Assembly (NCBI GenBank): GCA_031279695.1
Contig: JAITIA010000182.1
Span: 1 to 36,428, forward strand
Direction of reading: 5' to 3'
DNA from: Prevotellaceae bacterium
Lineage (GTDB): Bacteria; Bacteroidota; Bacteroidia; Bacteroidales; UBA932
Length of the DNA stretch: 36,428 bases
The position numbers were made by a program, and so were the translations under genes. Shown here piece by piece: positions 23,793 to 32,790 of the stretch. Below the pieces are notes generated by a model. That model was given only the letters and a program-made list of their open reading frames with translations, was not told the origin of the DNA and ran no database searches. Position 1 is the first letter of the stretch, and every line of letters starts with the position of its first letter.

Positions 23793-23801
23793 TACCTTTG
23801 C
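23793..23801 (+). promoter_or_regulatory. Predicted promoter -7 box for the ABC-2 permease pair
   Basis: TACCTTTGC matches TAnnTTTGY fully; no good -33 box is seen. It lies 65 bp before the chosen ATG at 23866 and argues against the longer frame from 23770. Confidence 0.6.
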
Positions 23802-23865
23802 AGAAAATTTTGACAGGATTATTCCTTGTAATATTCTGTCAAACAATATTATAATAGAAAAAGAA

Positions 23866-24996
23866 ATGGGTATAAAAAATAATTTACAACTGAAAGAGTT
23901 CGTATCATTTGTAAGAAAAGAGTTTTATCACATAATACGCGACCGACGCACCATGCTTATATTGCTGGTAATGCCTGTTATTCAGATTATTCTGTTTGGA
24001 TTTGCAATATCCACTGAAGTGCAAAACATACGACTTGCGGTTTACGATCCGTCGAATGATATTTCGTCGCGCAAAATTATCGATAAATTTGCGGCAAATG
24101 AATACTTTGATTTGCTGTATCGCCTCGAATCTCTTGCCGAAGCCGACCCTTTATTTAAGGAAAACAAAGCCGATTTGCTGCTTGTATTTTCCGCGAAATT
24201 CAATGATAATCTGTACAATAGCGGCAAAGCGTCGCTGCAACTCATTGCCGACGGCGCAGACCCAAATACAGCAACAATAATAACGGGTTATGCGAGCAAT
24301 ATTTTGGCGGCTTATCAGCAGGAAATCATTGCAAACGGCGAAATACCGTATCAAATTGTGCCCGAAAGCAAACTGCTCTACAACCCGTCGATGAAAAGTG
24401 CATATAATTTTGTGCCCGGAGTTATGGGCTTGATTCTCATGCTTATTTGTGCCATGATGACCTCCATTTCAATTGTGAGAGAAAAAGAACAGGGCACAAT
24501 GGAACTGCTGCTGGCATCGCCGGTCAAGCCGCTGTTGATTATACTTTCCAAAGCCGTACCATATTTGACGCTTTCGGCGGTAAACCTCACAACCATACTG
24601 CTTTTATCGATATATCTGCTTGAAGTTCCCGTTGCGGGAAGTCTTTTCTGGCTTACAACCATATCGCTGGTATTCATACTTGTAGCCCTGTCGCTGGGTT
24701 TGTTGATTTCCTCGCTCGTCCGAACGCAAGTGGCAGCGATGCTCGCTTCCGGCATGGTGCTTATGATGCCCGTTGTGGTGCTTTCGGGAATGGTTTTTCC
24801 AATCGAAAACATGCCTTTGCCATTACAATGGTTTTCAACACTTTTGCCCGCCCGCTGGTATATTGCGGCTATCCGAAAAGTGATGATCGAAGGACTTGAC
24901 ATTGCTTATGCGGCAAAGGAACTCGGTATTCTCGCTATAATGGCTGTTGTGCTGATTATCATAAGTTTAAAGAAATTTAAATACAGACTCGAATGA
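23866..24996 (+). CDS. ABC-2 type permease, first of a pair
   Basis: The ATG at 23866 (MGIKNNLQLKEFVSFVRKEF) gives 376 residues. One N-terminal membrane helix (RTMLILLVMPVIQIILFGFA) is followed by a large extracytoplasmic domain (about 50-200) and five or so helices in the C-terminal half. REKEQGTMELLLASPV is the coupling helix typical of YhhJ/YbhR-type permeases. Such proteins export drugs or lipids with an ATPase and often a HlyD-type adaptor. Neither lies next to this gene. It overlaps the second permease by four bases. Confidence 0.9.
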   Translation: MGIKNNLQLKEFVSFVRKEFYHIIRDRRTMLILLVMPVIQIILFGFAISTEVQNIRLAVYDPSNDISSRKIIDKFAANEYFDLLYRLESLAEADPLFKENKADLLLVFSAKFNDNLYNSGKASLQLIADGADPNTATIITGYASNILAAYQQEIIANGEIPYQIVPESKLLYNPSMKSAYNFVPGVMGLILMLICAMMTSISIVREKEQGTMELLLASPVKPLLIILSKAVPYLTLSAVNLTTILLLSIYLLEVPVAGSLFWLTTISLVFILVALSLGLLISSLVRTQVAAMLASGMVLMMPVVVLSGMVFPIENMPLPLQWFSTLLPARWYIAAIRKVMIEGLDIAYAAKELGILAIMAVVLIIISLKKFKYRLE

Positions 24997-26117
24997 TATT
25001 GAAATATTTAATTGAAAAAGAATTTAAACAATTCAAACGCAATGCGTTTCTCCCAAAGTTAGTGGTGTTTATGCCCTGCCTGATGCTGTTGATTTTGCCT
25101 TGGGCGGCGGACTTGGAAACAAAAAACGTAAACATTTCGGTAGTCGATAACGACCACAGCGTTTTTTCGTCCCGACTTGTGAATAAAGCCCTGTCGTCGG
25201 GATATTTTAATCTGGTCGATGTTTCGTCAAGTTACAGTCAATCAATGGAAAGCATAGAGCATGGCGACGCCGATATAATTCTGGAAATCCCGCGCGGATT
25301 TGAGTACAATTTTGTGAAAGAAAAAATGTCGAAACTGATGATTTCGGTAAATACGGTAAACGGAACAAAAGGAATGATTGGCAGTTCGTATCTGTCGATG
25401 TCCGTAAAATCCTTTATGGAAGAACTTTATGCGGAAATGGGCATATCTGTTACAAATTTGCCCACCACAGAAATTCCTGTAATACAAGTGGAAACACGCA
25501 GCCGTTTTAATTCGGGCATGGCGTATAAACCGTTTATGATTCCCGCCCTGATGGTGATGCTGATTACCCTGATAGCCGGATTTTTACCGGCGCTTAACAT
25601 TGTGAGTGAAAAGGAGATAGGAACAATAGAACAAATAAATGTAACACCGGTAAAAAAACTGACCTTTATCCTGTCGAAACTTATTCCTTACTGGATTATC
25701 GGGTTTGTGGTGCTAAGCCTGTGTTTTTCGATAGCGTTTTTGGTCTATGGTCTTGTGCCTCACGGCAGTCTGTGGACGCTCTATGTTGCGTCGTTTGTAT
25801 ATGTTCTGGCAATTTCGGGTTTCGGGCTTGTTATCTCAAACTATTCGACGGCAATGCAACAGGCAATGTTTGTGATGTTTTTCTTTTTGATTATCTTTAT
25901 GTTGATGAGCGGATTGTTTACACCGGTACGAAGTATGCCCGACTGGGCGCAAAAAATCACAATATTCAACCCGTTGAAATATTTTATCGAAATAATGCGA
26001 AGCGTTTATCTCAAAGGCAGTAAACTTTCCGAACTGTCGATACAGATTGGAGCGCTTTGCTGTTTTGCTTTTATTTCAAATATTTGGGCAATTTTGAGTT
26101 ATAAAAAAAGCAGATAA
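24993..26117 (+). CDS. ABC-2 type permease, second of a pair
   Basis: The 374-residue protein has the same plan as the preceding gene. It has a first helix (about 22-40, PKLVVFMPCLMLLILPWAAD), an extracytoplasmic domain of about 140 residues and a C-terminal bundle. SEKEIGTIEQINVTPVKK is the coupling helix. It starts within the last codons of the first permease (ATGA overlap), so both are probably made in equal amounts and form a heterodimer. The cognate ATPase is not adjacent; the mlaF and gldA products in this window are possible but unsupported partners. Confidence 0.9.
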   Translation: MILKYLIEKEFKQFKRNAFLPKLVVFMPCLMLLILPWAADLETKNVNISVVDNDHSVFSSRLVNKALSSGYFNLVDVSSSYSQSMESIEHGDADIILEIPRGFEYNFVKEKMSKLMISVNTVNGTKGMIGSSYLSMSVKSFMEELYAEMGISVTNLPTTEIPVIQVETRSRFNSGMAYKPFMIPALMVMLITLIAGFLPALNIVSEKEIGTIEQINVTPVKKLTFILSKLIPYWIIGFVVLSLCFSIAFLVYGLVPHGSLWTLYVASFVYVLAISGFGLVISNYSTAMQQAMFVMFFFLIIFMLMSGLFTPVRSMPDWAQKITIFNPLKYFIEIMRSVYLKGSKLSELSIQIGALCCFAFISNIWAILSYKKSR

Positions 26118-26127
26118 ATTATAGATT

Positions 26128-26706
26128 ATGTTACAGATTGACAATAAAATAGTGAGCGCCGATATTCTGACAGAATATTTTTCGTGCGATATTTACAAAT
26201 GTTTTGGAGCGTGCTGCGTTCACGGCGACAGTGGCGCACCCCTCGAAGAAGAAGAAAAGAACTTGATTGAAAAGCATTTCGACAAACTGAAACCCTATCT
26301 TTCGCCCGAAGGTCTGGCTGTAATCGAAAAACAGGGAATGTCGGTGTTTGACTTTGATAACGAACTTGTTACGCCCTTGATTGGTGACAGTGAAGAATGT
26401 GTATATTCCTGTTTTTCGGGCATTACATGTATATGCGCAATTGAAAAAGCATACCGAAACGGCGATATTCCGTTCAACAAACCGGCGTCCTGCCACTTGT
26501 ATCCAATAAGAATCAAGATATTCGGCGAATTAGTTGCCCTGAATTACGACCGGTGGCACATTTGCAGTTCGGCAATCGAAAAAGGAAAAAAAAATAAAAC
26601 ACCGGTTTTTATGTTTCTGAAAGAGCCGCTGATACGCAAATTTGGCAAAGAATTTTACGAAACTTTGGAAGAAATCTGGCAAAGTGAATTTAATGCTGAT
26701 AAATAA
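26128..26706 (+). CDS. DUF3109 cysteine-rich protein
   Basis: The 192-residue protein matches the DUF3109 family. Cysteines cluster in a pattern suited to a metal site: C20, C25, C29 and C30 (CDIYKCFGACC), C91, C95, C101 and C103 (CVYSCFSGITCIC), C122 (ASCHLYP) and C146 (WHICSS). This resembles zinc/iron-chelating YkgJ-like domains. The family has no assigned reaction that I know. It lies 10 bp after the second permease and is likely in the same transcript. Confidence 0.88.
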   Translation: MLQIDNKIVSADILTEYFSCDIYKCFGACCVHGDSGAPLEEEEKNLIEKHFDKLKPYLSPEGLAVIEKQGMSVFDFDNELVTPLIGDSEECVYSCFSGITCICAIEKAYRNGDIPFNKPASCHLYPIRIKIFGELVALNYDRWHICSSAIEKGKKNKTPVFMFLKEPLIRKFGKEFYETLEEIWQSEFNADK

Positions 26707-26792
26707 GGTTTATGTTGTTTATAAAGATTTTAGTGATTTAAATATCAATCAATCAAAAGAATATCAATTTTATATACAAAACAGTACAAAAG

Positions 26793-27308
26793 ATGAAAGA
26801 TTTTGCAGCCATAGATTTTGAAACGGCAAATTGGTGTCGGTCAAGTATTTGCAGCATTGGGATAGTAATTGTTCGCAAAGGCAAATTTGTTGAAAAAATA
26901 TACAGCCTTGTGCGTCCCGAACCGGAATGGTACTCCTTCTGGAACACGCAGATACACGGTTTGAGCCTTGAAGATACCGCCAACGCAAAAATTTTTCCCG
27001 AAGTGTGGACAAAGATTGCGCCGCTCATCGCCGGTTTGCCGCTTGTGGCGCACAACAGCCCTTTCGACGAAGGCTGTTTGCGGGCAACATTCAGCGTTTA
27101 TGGCATGGATTATCCTGATTATCAGTTTTACTGCACCTGCAACGCCTCGCGAAAAATGTTCGGAAAAATTTTGCCGAATCATAAACTCCATACCGTTGCC
27201 GAATATTGCGGCTACGATTTGCGCAACCATCATCACGCTCTGGCAGATGCTGAGGCTTGCGCGTGGATTGCACTGCAAGTATTTGGTATAGACGATGTTA
27301 TAAACTGA
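26793..27308 (+). CDS. DnaQ-like 3'-5' exonuclease
   Basis: The 171-residue protein is a DEDDh-type exonuclease like the DNA polymerase III epsilon subunit. DFET gives D8 and E10, AHNSPFDEGCL gives D92, and HHHALADAEA gives the histidine (147) and D152. TQIHGLSLED is the usual link between Exo I and Exo II. It has no extra domain, so it may be a stand-alone proofreading, repair or RNA-processing enzyme. It converges with the GT39 gene, leaving 24 bp between their stops. Confidence 0.92.
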   Translation: MKDFAAIDFETANWCRSSICSIGIVIVRKGKFVEKIYSLVRPEPEWYSFWNTQIHGLSLEDTANAKIFPEVWTKIAPLIAGLPLVAHNSPFDEGCLRATFSVYGMDYPDYQFYCTCNASRKMFGKILPNHKLHTVAEYCGYDLRNHHHALADAEACAWIALQVFGIDDVIN

Positions 27309-27332
27309 ATATCGCCGGTAAAATTCTTACAA

Positions 27333-29114
27333 TCAGTCTCGAACAATTTCAACACTATATTTTTTACTGTTAAACCAGTTTCCAATTTTGGCGGTTTTCA
27401 ACGAAAATCCGAGTGTACAAACGCCCGATAAATCCTCAGGAACAGAAATTTGTATCTCTTTTGTGATTTTTCCGCCGGCAGGAACGGTAAAAGAAACGTT
27501 TCCAATAATAAATTCCCTGATACCCACAGTTTTACTTCCCCATACTATTGTCAGCGGAAGTTCGGTGGGCGAAATGGATATATCATATTTATAGGGGTTT
27601 ACAAAATTCAGATTCAACATACAAATTTCGCCGTCACGAAACGATGACGGCGCTGAAACCGGTTCAATTTTTACCTTACTCACGGGATAGAAATTGTCGA
27701 TTACCGTCCACGAAAATTGACGTCCATTTGCCAGATTTACAGTATTGTCGGCGTTTTCGGGAGAAGTTTCCACAATAACGCTTCGTCCAGCAAAGTGCGT
27801 GTCATAGTCAAGAAATTGCCATTGGCTTGCTCTGTTGCCTATATTTGTTTGCGAAAATGCTTCGTTGCCGGTGTAATAAATATATTTTGAGGCAATTGCA
27901 TATCCGCCTCTAAAAATCACAGGCTTGCCTTTGCTTATGTCGGCAATTTGAGTGTAACTTTTAGCGTTGTCGAATATTTCAAATTTGATTTTCAGAGGAT
28001 TCCATACCATTTCCACACGCAGAAGCGCAAACAGCGCAATGGTGATTATCGCCGTATTTCTCACATATTTATACAGTTTTAAATTTTGCCGCGAATAATT
28101 GAATAGTATTGCAATCAAACCAAATGCGGCTGGAATTATCCACTGTGGCTGCACGTGTCCTCGCAGCGCCGATAAGAGAAAAAAGGCTATAAATCCGGCA
28201 GTTATAGCATACATTGCCCGATGTGCCGCGCAGGAAGTATTCGCCGTTTTGGATTCGGAAACATTTAAATGGCAGTGAAATATGGGAGAAACAGTTTTTT
28301 TCCAGCCCCACAAGTAAAGTGGAAAAAACAAAGGATTGAAAACGGCTATGATGTTGAGAATGTATTCGCTGAAATAACTAAATTTGAACTGAGAATTGCG
28401 TTCAACAAGGTGGTAAAGAACTGAAACCCAGTCGTGTTGATATTGCCATGCAAGGTGCGGAACAGTAAGCGCCAATGCAACAGCGCCGGCGAGGTATGTT
28501 TTCAGTTTGCCAAACAGGTGGTAATTTGCTGCAAATGCGAATATTACCACAAGCGCCGCCTGATATTTGCTGTAAACAAGCGCCGCCATACATACGCCAA
28601 GCAGCAGAGTTTCCTTCCAGCCTGTTTGCAGTGTCGAATGTTTGCCGTTTTTTGCAGCAAATTGCTTGAAACACAGGAGAAACAGAGCGGTAAACATCAT
28701 CAGCGGAGCATCGGGGACGGCAATAAATCCGTAGAGCATCATCAGTGGTATTGCCATAGAAATCAGGAAGAAAAGCCAAACGTCGCGCAGGGATGCTTTT
28801 GGCGGTCGCACCAGCATCCAGAGGATATAAATGTATAGAGGCTGCAATATTGACGTGAAAAATCGCACGCCCAACGAGCCGCCAATAAAATTGCCCAAAC
28901 GTATTAATAATGCGGTCATTGGCGGATGGTCGAAGTATCCCCAGTCGAGGTTTTGCGCAAAAATCCAGTAATAGGCTTCGTCGTTGGCAAGTTCGGTAAA
29001 TGCCGTTTGTACAAGGTTTAGCAGCCACCACGCCGCAAGCAAACAACAGAGCAGAGATTCAGGGTTTGCGGCAATAGCCCTGTGTTTCATTTTATTATTA
29101 AAATATTGTATCAT
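27333..29114 (-). CDS. GT39-family (ArnT-like) membrane glycosyltransferase
   Basis: The 593-residue protein begins at 29114 or 29090. The predicted -7 box at 29135 excludes the longer frame to 29210. The N-terminal half has the GT39 signature NDEAYYWIFAQNLDWGYFDH and PPMTALLIRLGNF, and about ten membrane helices. The C-terminal 200 residues form a beta-rich periplasmic domain with no further motif I know. Such enzymes transfer sugars from polyprenyl-phosphate donors to protein or lipid A. The acceptor is unknown. No ArnT-pathway genes are nearby. Confidence 0.87.
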   Translation of the reverse strand: MIQYFNNKMKHRAIAANPESLLCCLLAAWWLLNLVQTAFTELANDEAYYWIFAQNLDWGYFDHPPMTALLIRLGNFIGGSLGVRFFTSILQPLYIYILWMLVRPPKASLRDVWLFFLISMAIPLMMLYGFIAVPDAPLMMFTALFLLCFKQFAAKNGKHSTLQTGWKETLLLGVCMAALVYSKYQAALVVIFAFAANYHLFGKLKTYLAGAVALALTVPHLAWQYQHDWVSVLYHLVERNSQFKFSYFSEYILNIIAVFNPLFFPLYLWGWKKTVSPIFHCHLNVSESKTANTSCAAHRAMYAITAGFIAFFLLSALRGHVQPQWIIPAAFGLIAILFNYSRQNLKLYKYVRNTAIITIALFALLRVEMVWNPLKIKFEIFDNAKSYTQIADISKGKPVIFRGGYAIASKYIYYTGNEAFSQTNIGNRASQWQFLDYDTHFAGRSVIVETSPENADNTVNLANGRQFSWTVIDNFYPVSKVKIEPVSAPSSFRDGEICMLNLNFVNPYKYDISISPTELPLTIVWGSKTVGIREFIIGNVSFTVPAGGKITKEIQISVPEDLSGVCTLGFSLKTAKIGNWFNSKKYSVEIVRD

Positions 29115-29134
29115 AAATTTGATATAAAACGAGG

Positions 29135-29143
29135 GCAAAATTA
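29135..29143 (-). promoter_or_regulatory. Predicted promoter -7 box for the GT39 gene
   Basis: The minus strand reads TAATTTTGC, a full match to TAnnTTTGY, 20 bp before the ATG at 29114. It decides the start of that gene. Confidence 0.6.
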
Positions 29144-29330
29144 CAGATTTTTCTGAAATTCCAAAAAATAAAACGTCAATCACCTGAAATGCAGAAGATA
29201 AAATCGTCAATTTTGCGCTATAATTTTATGCCGAATGACAATAGTCATAAAATATCGCTCAATCAATGTCGTTTTTTTGCGGCTACGTGGCAAAATTCTG
29301 TTTTATCCGAAAAAATTCACTCCGAAAAAT

Positions 29331-29780
29331 TTATAGTCTGATTTCAAATGCTTTTTTCGCGTCGCCGTCGAAACCAATTGATTCATAAAACTTATGAGCT
29401 TCCATTCTGCTGTTGCCGCTTTGCAGTACAACTTTGTAACAATTGTTTGCTTTGGCATGATTTACTGCGTTTTCTATTATTTTTTTGCCAATTCCTTTCC
29501 TTCGGTAATTTTTGTCGGTAACCACATTTTCGATATATCCTATTGATTTTCCGCCGTATGTCAGATTTGGAATAATACAGATATAGCAGGCGGCTACGAT
29601 TTTGTCCTTATCTCTTGCTACAAAGTATTTTACACTCTGTTTTTCTATTTCGTTCCAAACGTTTTTTACCGTAAATTCGTCCGGTAAAATATTGTCGGGA
29701 TTTAACTGTTTATACAAGTCCAGCAATAATAGTATCTCATTTTCAAGCATCATGCCGTATTCAATCATCTTATTTTCCAT
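29331..29780 (-). CDS. GNAT-family N-acetyltransferase
   Basis: The 149-residue protein has the GNAT acetyl-CoA loop RRKGIGKKIIENAVNHA (93-109). A preceding beta strand SIGYIENVVTD and a C-terminal HKFYESIGF are usual for the family. The substrate is not evident. The gene stands alone with its own promoter and faces away from ettA. Confidence 0.93.
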   Translation of the reverse strand: MENKMIEYGMMLENEILLLLDLYKQLNPDNILPDEFTVKNVWNEIEKQSVKYFVARDKDKIVAACYICIIPNLTYGGKSIGYIENVVTDKNYRRKGIGKKIIENAVNHAKANNCYKVVLQSGNSRMEAHKFYESIGFDGDAKKAFEIRL

Positions 29781-29802
29781 AAATATTTCGCATTTTTATT
29801 GT

Positions 29803-29811
29803 GCAAAAGTA
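29803..29811 (-). promoter_or_regulatory. Predicted promoter -7 box for the GNAT gene
   Basis: The minus strand reads TACTTTTGC, a full consensus match, 22 bp before the GNAT ATG. Confidence 0.65.
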
Positions 29812-29924
29812 GTAATAAAAATTCATATCGCCTTACGTTGGTTTAAACGGTTGATTTTTTTTGCATCATCTCTTCAAAATCTTCACACATTTTGTCGATT
29901 AATTTTCATTTTAAAAACTTTTAG

Positions 29925-29933
29925 TACTTTTGC
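29925..29933 (+). promoter_or_regulatory. Predicted promoter -7 box for ettA-yciH
   Basis: TACTTTTGC is a full consensus match, 27 bp before the ettA ATG. The matching -33 box is unclear. Confidence 0.65.
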
Positions 29934-29960
29934 GCCCTGAAATTTATATTAATTTATATT

Positions 29961-31643
29961 ATGTCTGACGAAAAGATTATTTTTTCGATGGTTGGAGTGA
30001 ACAAGATTTATCCTCCACAAAAACAAGTATTAAAAGATATTTATCTCTCGTTTTTCTATGGCGCAAAAATCGGAATTATCGGATTGAACGGCTCAGGGAA
30101 ATCGAGTTTGTTAAAAATCATTGCGGGATTCGATAAAAGCATTCAGGGTGAGGTAGTTTTCTCGCCCGGATACACTGTTGGCTATCTCGAACAGGAGCCT
30201 CAACTCGACGATTCCAAAACGGTGAAGGCAATTGTGCAGGAAGGAGTTCAGGAACTTGTTGATATGCTTGCCGAATACGAAAGCGTTAATGCCGCCTTTG
30301 CCGACCCCGAAATTCTCGAAAAAGAAGGTGAAATAGACAAACTCATCGAGCGACAGGGCGAACTGACCGAAAAAATCGAAGCTCACGGCGGATGGGAACT
30401 CGACAGCAAACTCGAACGTGCCATGGACGCCCTCCGCTGTCCGCCCGAAGACCAGTTGGTCAAGCACTTGTCGGGTGGCGAACGTCGTCGGGTGGCTTTG
30501 TGCCGTTTGCTGCTGCGCGAACCCGATGTGCTGCTGCTCGACGAGCCGACCAACCATTTGGACGCCGAATCGATTGAATGGCTCGAAACTCATCTGCAAC
30601 AGTATAAAGGAACGGTGATTGCCGTAACTCACGACCGCTATTTCCTTGATAATGTTGCCGGATGGATTCTCGAACTCGACCGCGGCGAAGGCATCCCGTG
30701 GAAAGGAAATTATTCGTCGTGGCTTGAGCAGAAGGCAAAACGTCTTGCCACAGAAGAAAAACAGGAGAGCAAACGTCGCAAAACTCTTGAACATGAACTT
30801 GAATGGGTGCGAATGTCGCCCAAAGCACGACAGGCAAAATCGAAGGCGCGCCTTTCGGCATACGAAAAAATGGCAAACGAAGACAGCCGTCAAAAGGAAG
30901 AAAAACTCGAAATATTTATCCCCAACGGTCCGCGCCTTGGCAATGTGGTGATTGAAGCAACGAATTTGAAAAAATCGTACGGCGACAAAATTCTGTTTGA
31001 AAATCTCAATTTCAAACTTCCGCCCGCCGGCATTGTGGGCATCATCGGACCCAACGGCGCGGGCAAAACCACTCTGTTTCGCCTGATTATGGGCATGGAA
31101 ACGCCCGATGAAGGTTCTTTTACCGTTGGCGAAACGGTGAAGGTCGCCTACATCGACCAGCAGCATAAATCTATCGACTCCGAAAAAACGGTTTATCAGA
31201 TTATTTCCGACAACAGCGAGTTTGTCCGCCTTGGCAATCGCGAAATGAATGCCCGCGCATACGTTTCACGCTTCAATTTCAGCGGCGCTGATCAGGAGAA
31301 AAAAGCTGGCGTGCTGTCGGGTGGTGAACGTAACCGGCTGCATCTTGCTCTCACTCTGAAAGATGAAGGCAATGTGCTGCTGCTCGACGAACCGACAAAT
31401 GATATCGATGTAAATACTCTGCGGGCTCTGGAAGAAGGTCTGGAAAACTTTGCGGGCTGCGCGGTGGTTATCTCGCACGACCGCTGGTTTCTCGACCGTA
31501 TCGCCACACATATTCTTGCTTTCGAGGGCGATTCTTACGTCCATTTCTTTGAAGGCGGATACAGCGACTATGAGGAAAACAAAAAACGGAGACTCGGCGA
31601 CACCGCTCCGCACCGTATAAAATATAAAAAACTTGTTGAATGA
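29961..31643 (+). CDS. ettA: ABC-F translation factor EttA
   Basis: The 560-residue protein has two ABC domains and no membrane part. The first has Walker A GLNGSGKS (41-48), signature LSGGERRR and LLLDEPTNHLD. The second has GPNGAGKT, LSGGERNR and LLLDEPTND. Between them is the linker helix pair (KRRKTLEHELEWVRMSPKAR) and the EttA arm region near AMDALRCPPEDQ. EttA binds the ribosomal E site and gates entry into elongation by ATP/ADP ratio. Length is typical (E. coli 555). It overlaps yciH by four bases (ATGA). Confidence 0.96.
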   Translation: MSDEKIIFSMVGVNKIYPPQKQVLKDIYLSFFYGAKIGIIGLNGSGKSSLLKIIAGFDKSIQGEVVFSPGYTVGYLEQEPQLDDSKTVKAIVQEGVQELVDMLAEYESVNAAFADPEILEKEGEIDKLIERQGELTEKIEAHGGWELDSKLERAMDALRCPPEDQLVKHLSGGERRRVALCRLLLREPDVLLLDEPTNHLDAESIEWLETHLQQYKGTVIAVTHDRYFLDNVAGWILELDRGEGIPWKGNYSSWLEQKAKRLATEEKQESKRRKTLEHELEWVRMSPKARQAKSKARLSAYEKMANEDSRQKEEKLEIFIPNGPRLGNVVIEATNLKKSYGDKILFENLNFKLPPAGIVGIIGPNGAGKTTLFRLIMGMETPDEGSFTVGETVKVAYIDQQHKSIDSEKTVYQIISDNSEFVRLGNREMNARAYVSRFNFSGADQEKKAGVLSGGERNRLHLALTLKDEGNVLLLDEPTNDIDVNTLRALEEGLENFAGCAVVISHDRWFLDRIATHILAFEGDSYVHFFEGGYSDYEENKKRRLGDTAPHRIKYKKLVE

Positions 31644-31981
31644 TAAACGATTGGAAAGATCGTCTCAATGTGGTATTTTCTACCAATCCCGATTATGAAT
31701 ACGAGTATCATTCGGAGGAAACGGAGGAAACGCTCGAGCCGGCAAAGCAGCGTCTCACTGTCCGTCTCGACAAAAAACAGCGTGGCGGAAAAAAGGTTAC
31801 GCTCGTTGGCGGCTTCGTTGGCTCGGTCGATGATTTGAAAAATCTTGGTAAGGATTTAAAAACAAAATGCGGCACAGGAGGCAATGTCAAAGATGGCGAA
31901 ATTCTGATACAGGGCGATTTTAGAAATAAAGTGCTGGAATATCTGTCGAAAGAAGGCTACAAGGTGAAAATCAGCGGATAG
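31640..31981 (+). CDS. yciH: SUI1/eIF1-family translation factor YciH
   Basis: The 113-residue protein has a SUI1 domain (about 36-112): VRLDKKQRGGKKVTLVGGF, TKCGTGGNVKDGEILIQGDF and LSKEGYKVKISG. The loop CGTGGNVK is the signature of eIF1-like proteins that monitor start-codon choice. In E. coli YciH loosens initiation on non-canonical starts. An acidic N-terminus (SEETEETLEP) precedes the domain. It starts inside the ettA stop codon, so the two are translationally coupled. Confidence 0.96.
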   Translation: MINDWKDRLNVVFSTNPDYEYEYHSEETEETLEPAKQRLTVRLDKKQRGGKKVTLVGGFVGSVDDLKNLGKDLKTKCGTGGNVKDGEILIQGDFRNKVLEYLSKEGYKVKISG

Positions 31982-32106
31982 ATTGCAAAATTGTCTGAAC
32001 TGTGATTTTAGGATGATTTATTTGATTTTTGCCTTTGCGGAATTTCCGCAAGTCCCAAATCGACCGAATTTGGGCTCAATATTTTTTTTCAATCATAAAA
32101 TATTAC

Positions 32107-32115
32107 TACTTTTGC
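32107..32115 (+). promoter_or_regulatory. Predicted promoter -7 box for the cytidylate-kinase-like gene
   Basis: TACTTTTGC is a full consensus match. It lies 23 bp before the ATG at 32139 and excludes the longer frame from 31983. Confidence 0.7.
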
Positions 32116-32138
32116 AGGAAAAAAATATAATAGAATTT

Positions 32139-32741
32139 ATGGATAATACGGTAATAACCATTGGACGACAGTTTGGAAGCGGGGGCAGCGATGTTGGAAA
32201 ATTGCTGGCAGGGGAACTAAAAATCGCTTATTACGATAAGGAATTGCTGCAGGTTGCGGCGGCCGAAAGCGGCTTGAATCAGCAAATATTTGAAAAAGCC
32301 GACGAAAAAGAACCCGCAAGGCTGGCATTTGCTTTTCACTCGACGGGATGCTGCGGGCTGCACGAAGATTTTCTTTCCAACGAAAGGCTTTTTATGATGC
32401 AGTGCGACGCTATTAGGCTTATTGCCGAACGCGAATCCTGCGTCATTATTGGTCGCTGCTCCGACTATGTCCTGCGCGATTTTCCCCGACATCTGAGCGT
32501 TTTTATTCACGATACTCCCGAAAATCGCGTTGATAGAATTACTAAAAAACTGAATATTGGCGCTCAGGCGGCACGCGATATGATGGACAGAATTGACAGG
32601 GTGCGTGCGTCGTACTATAATTATTTTACCGATAAATGCTGGGGCAAAGCCGAATCGTACAATCTCTCAATTGATGTTTCCATTCTGGGAACGGAGGCAA
32701 CGGCTGTATTTTTAAAAGATTTGATTGCTCGAACATTTTAG
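32139..32741 (+). CDS. Cytidylate-kinase-like protein (AAA/P-loop family)
   Basis: The 200-residue protein starts MDNTVITIGRQFGSGGSDVG. GRQFGSGG is a P-loop variant found in the cytidylate-kinase-like family. Further marks are YYDKELLQVAA, a central CVIIGRCSDYVLRD, and RVDRITKKLNI. It is not the housekeeping Cmk, which is encoded at 33967. The substrate is not known; a nucleotide or metabolite kinase is most likely. It is a single-gene unit. Confidence 0.88.
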   Translation: MDNTVITIGRQFGSGGSDVGKLLAGELKIAYYDKELLQVAAAESGLNQQIFEKADEKEPARLAFAFHSTGCCGLHEDFLSNERLFMMQCDAIRLIAERESCVIIGRCSDYVLRDFPRHLSVFIHDTPENRVDRITKKLNIGAQAARDMMDRIDRVRASYYNYFTDKCWGKAESYNLSIDVSILGTEATAVFLKDLIARTF

Positions 32742-32748
32742 ATTTGGG

Positions 32749-32773
32749 ATTTTAGATTTTAGATTTTAGATTT
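32749..32773 (+). repeat. Seven-base tandem repeat GATTTTA
   Basis: GATTTTA is repeated about three and a half times directly after the cytidylate-kinase-like gene. It may be a slippage tract. Confidence 0.7.
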
Positions 32774-32790
32774 ACGAAAAATATGTAAAA

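Noticed and set aside
30111-31166. 351-codon minus-strand frame
   Set aside because: It is antisense to ettA and rich in Phe, Cys and His with no recognisable domain.
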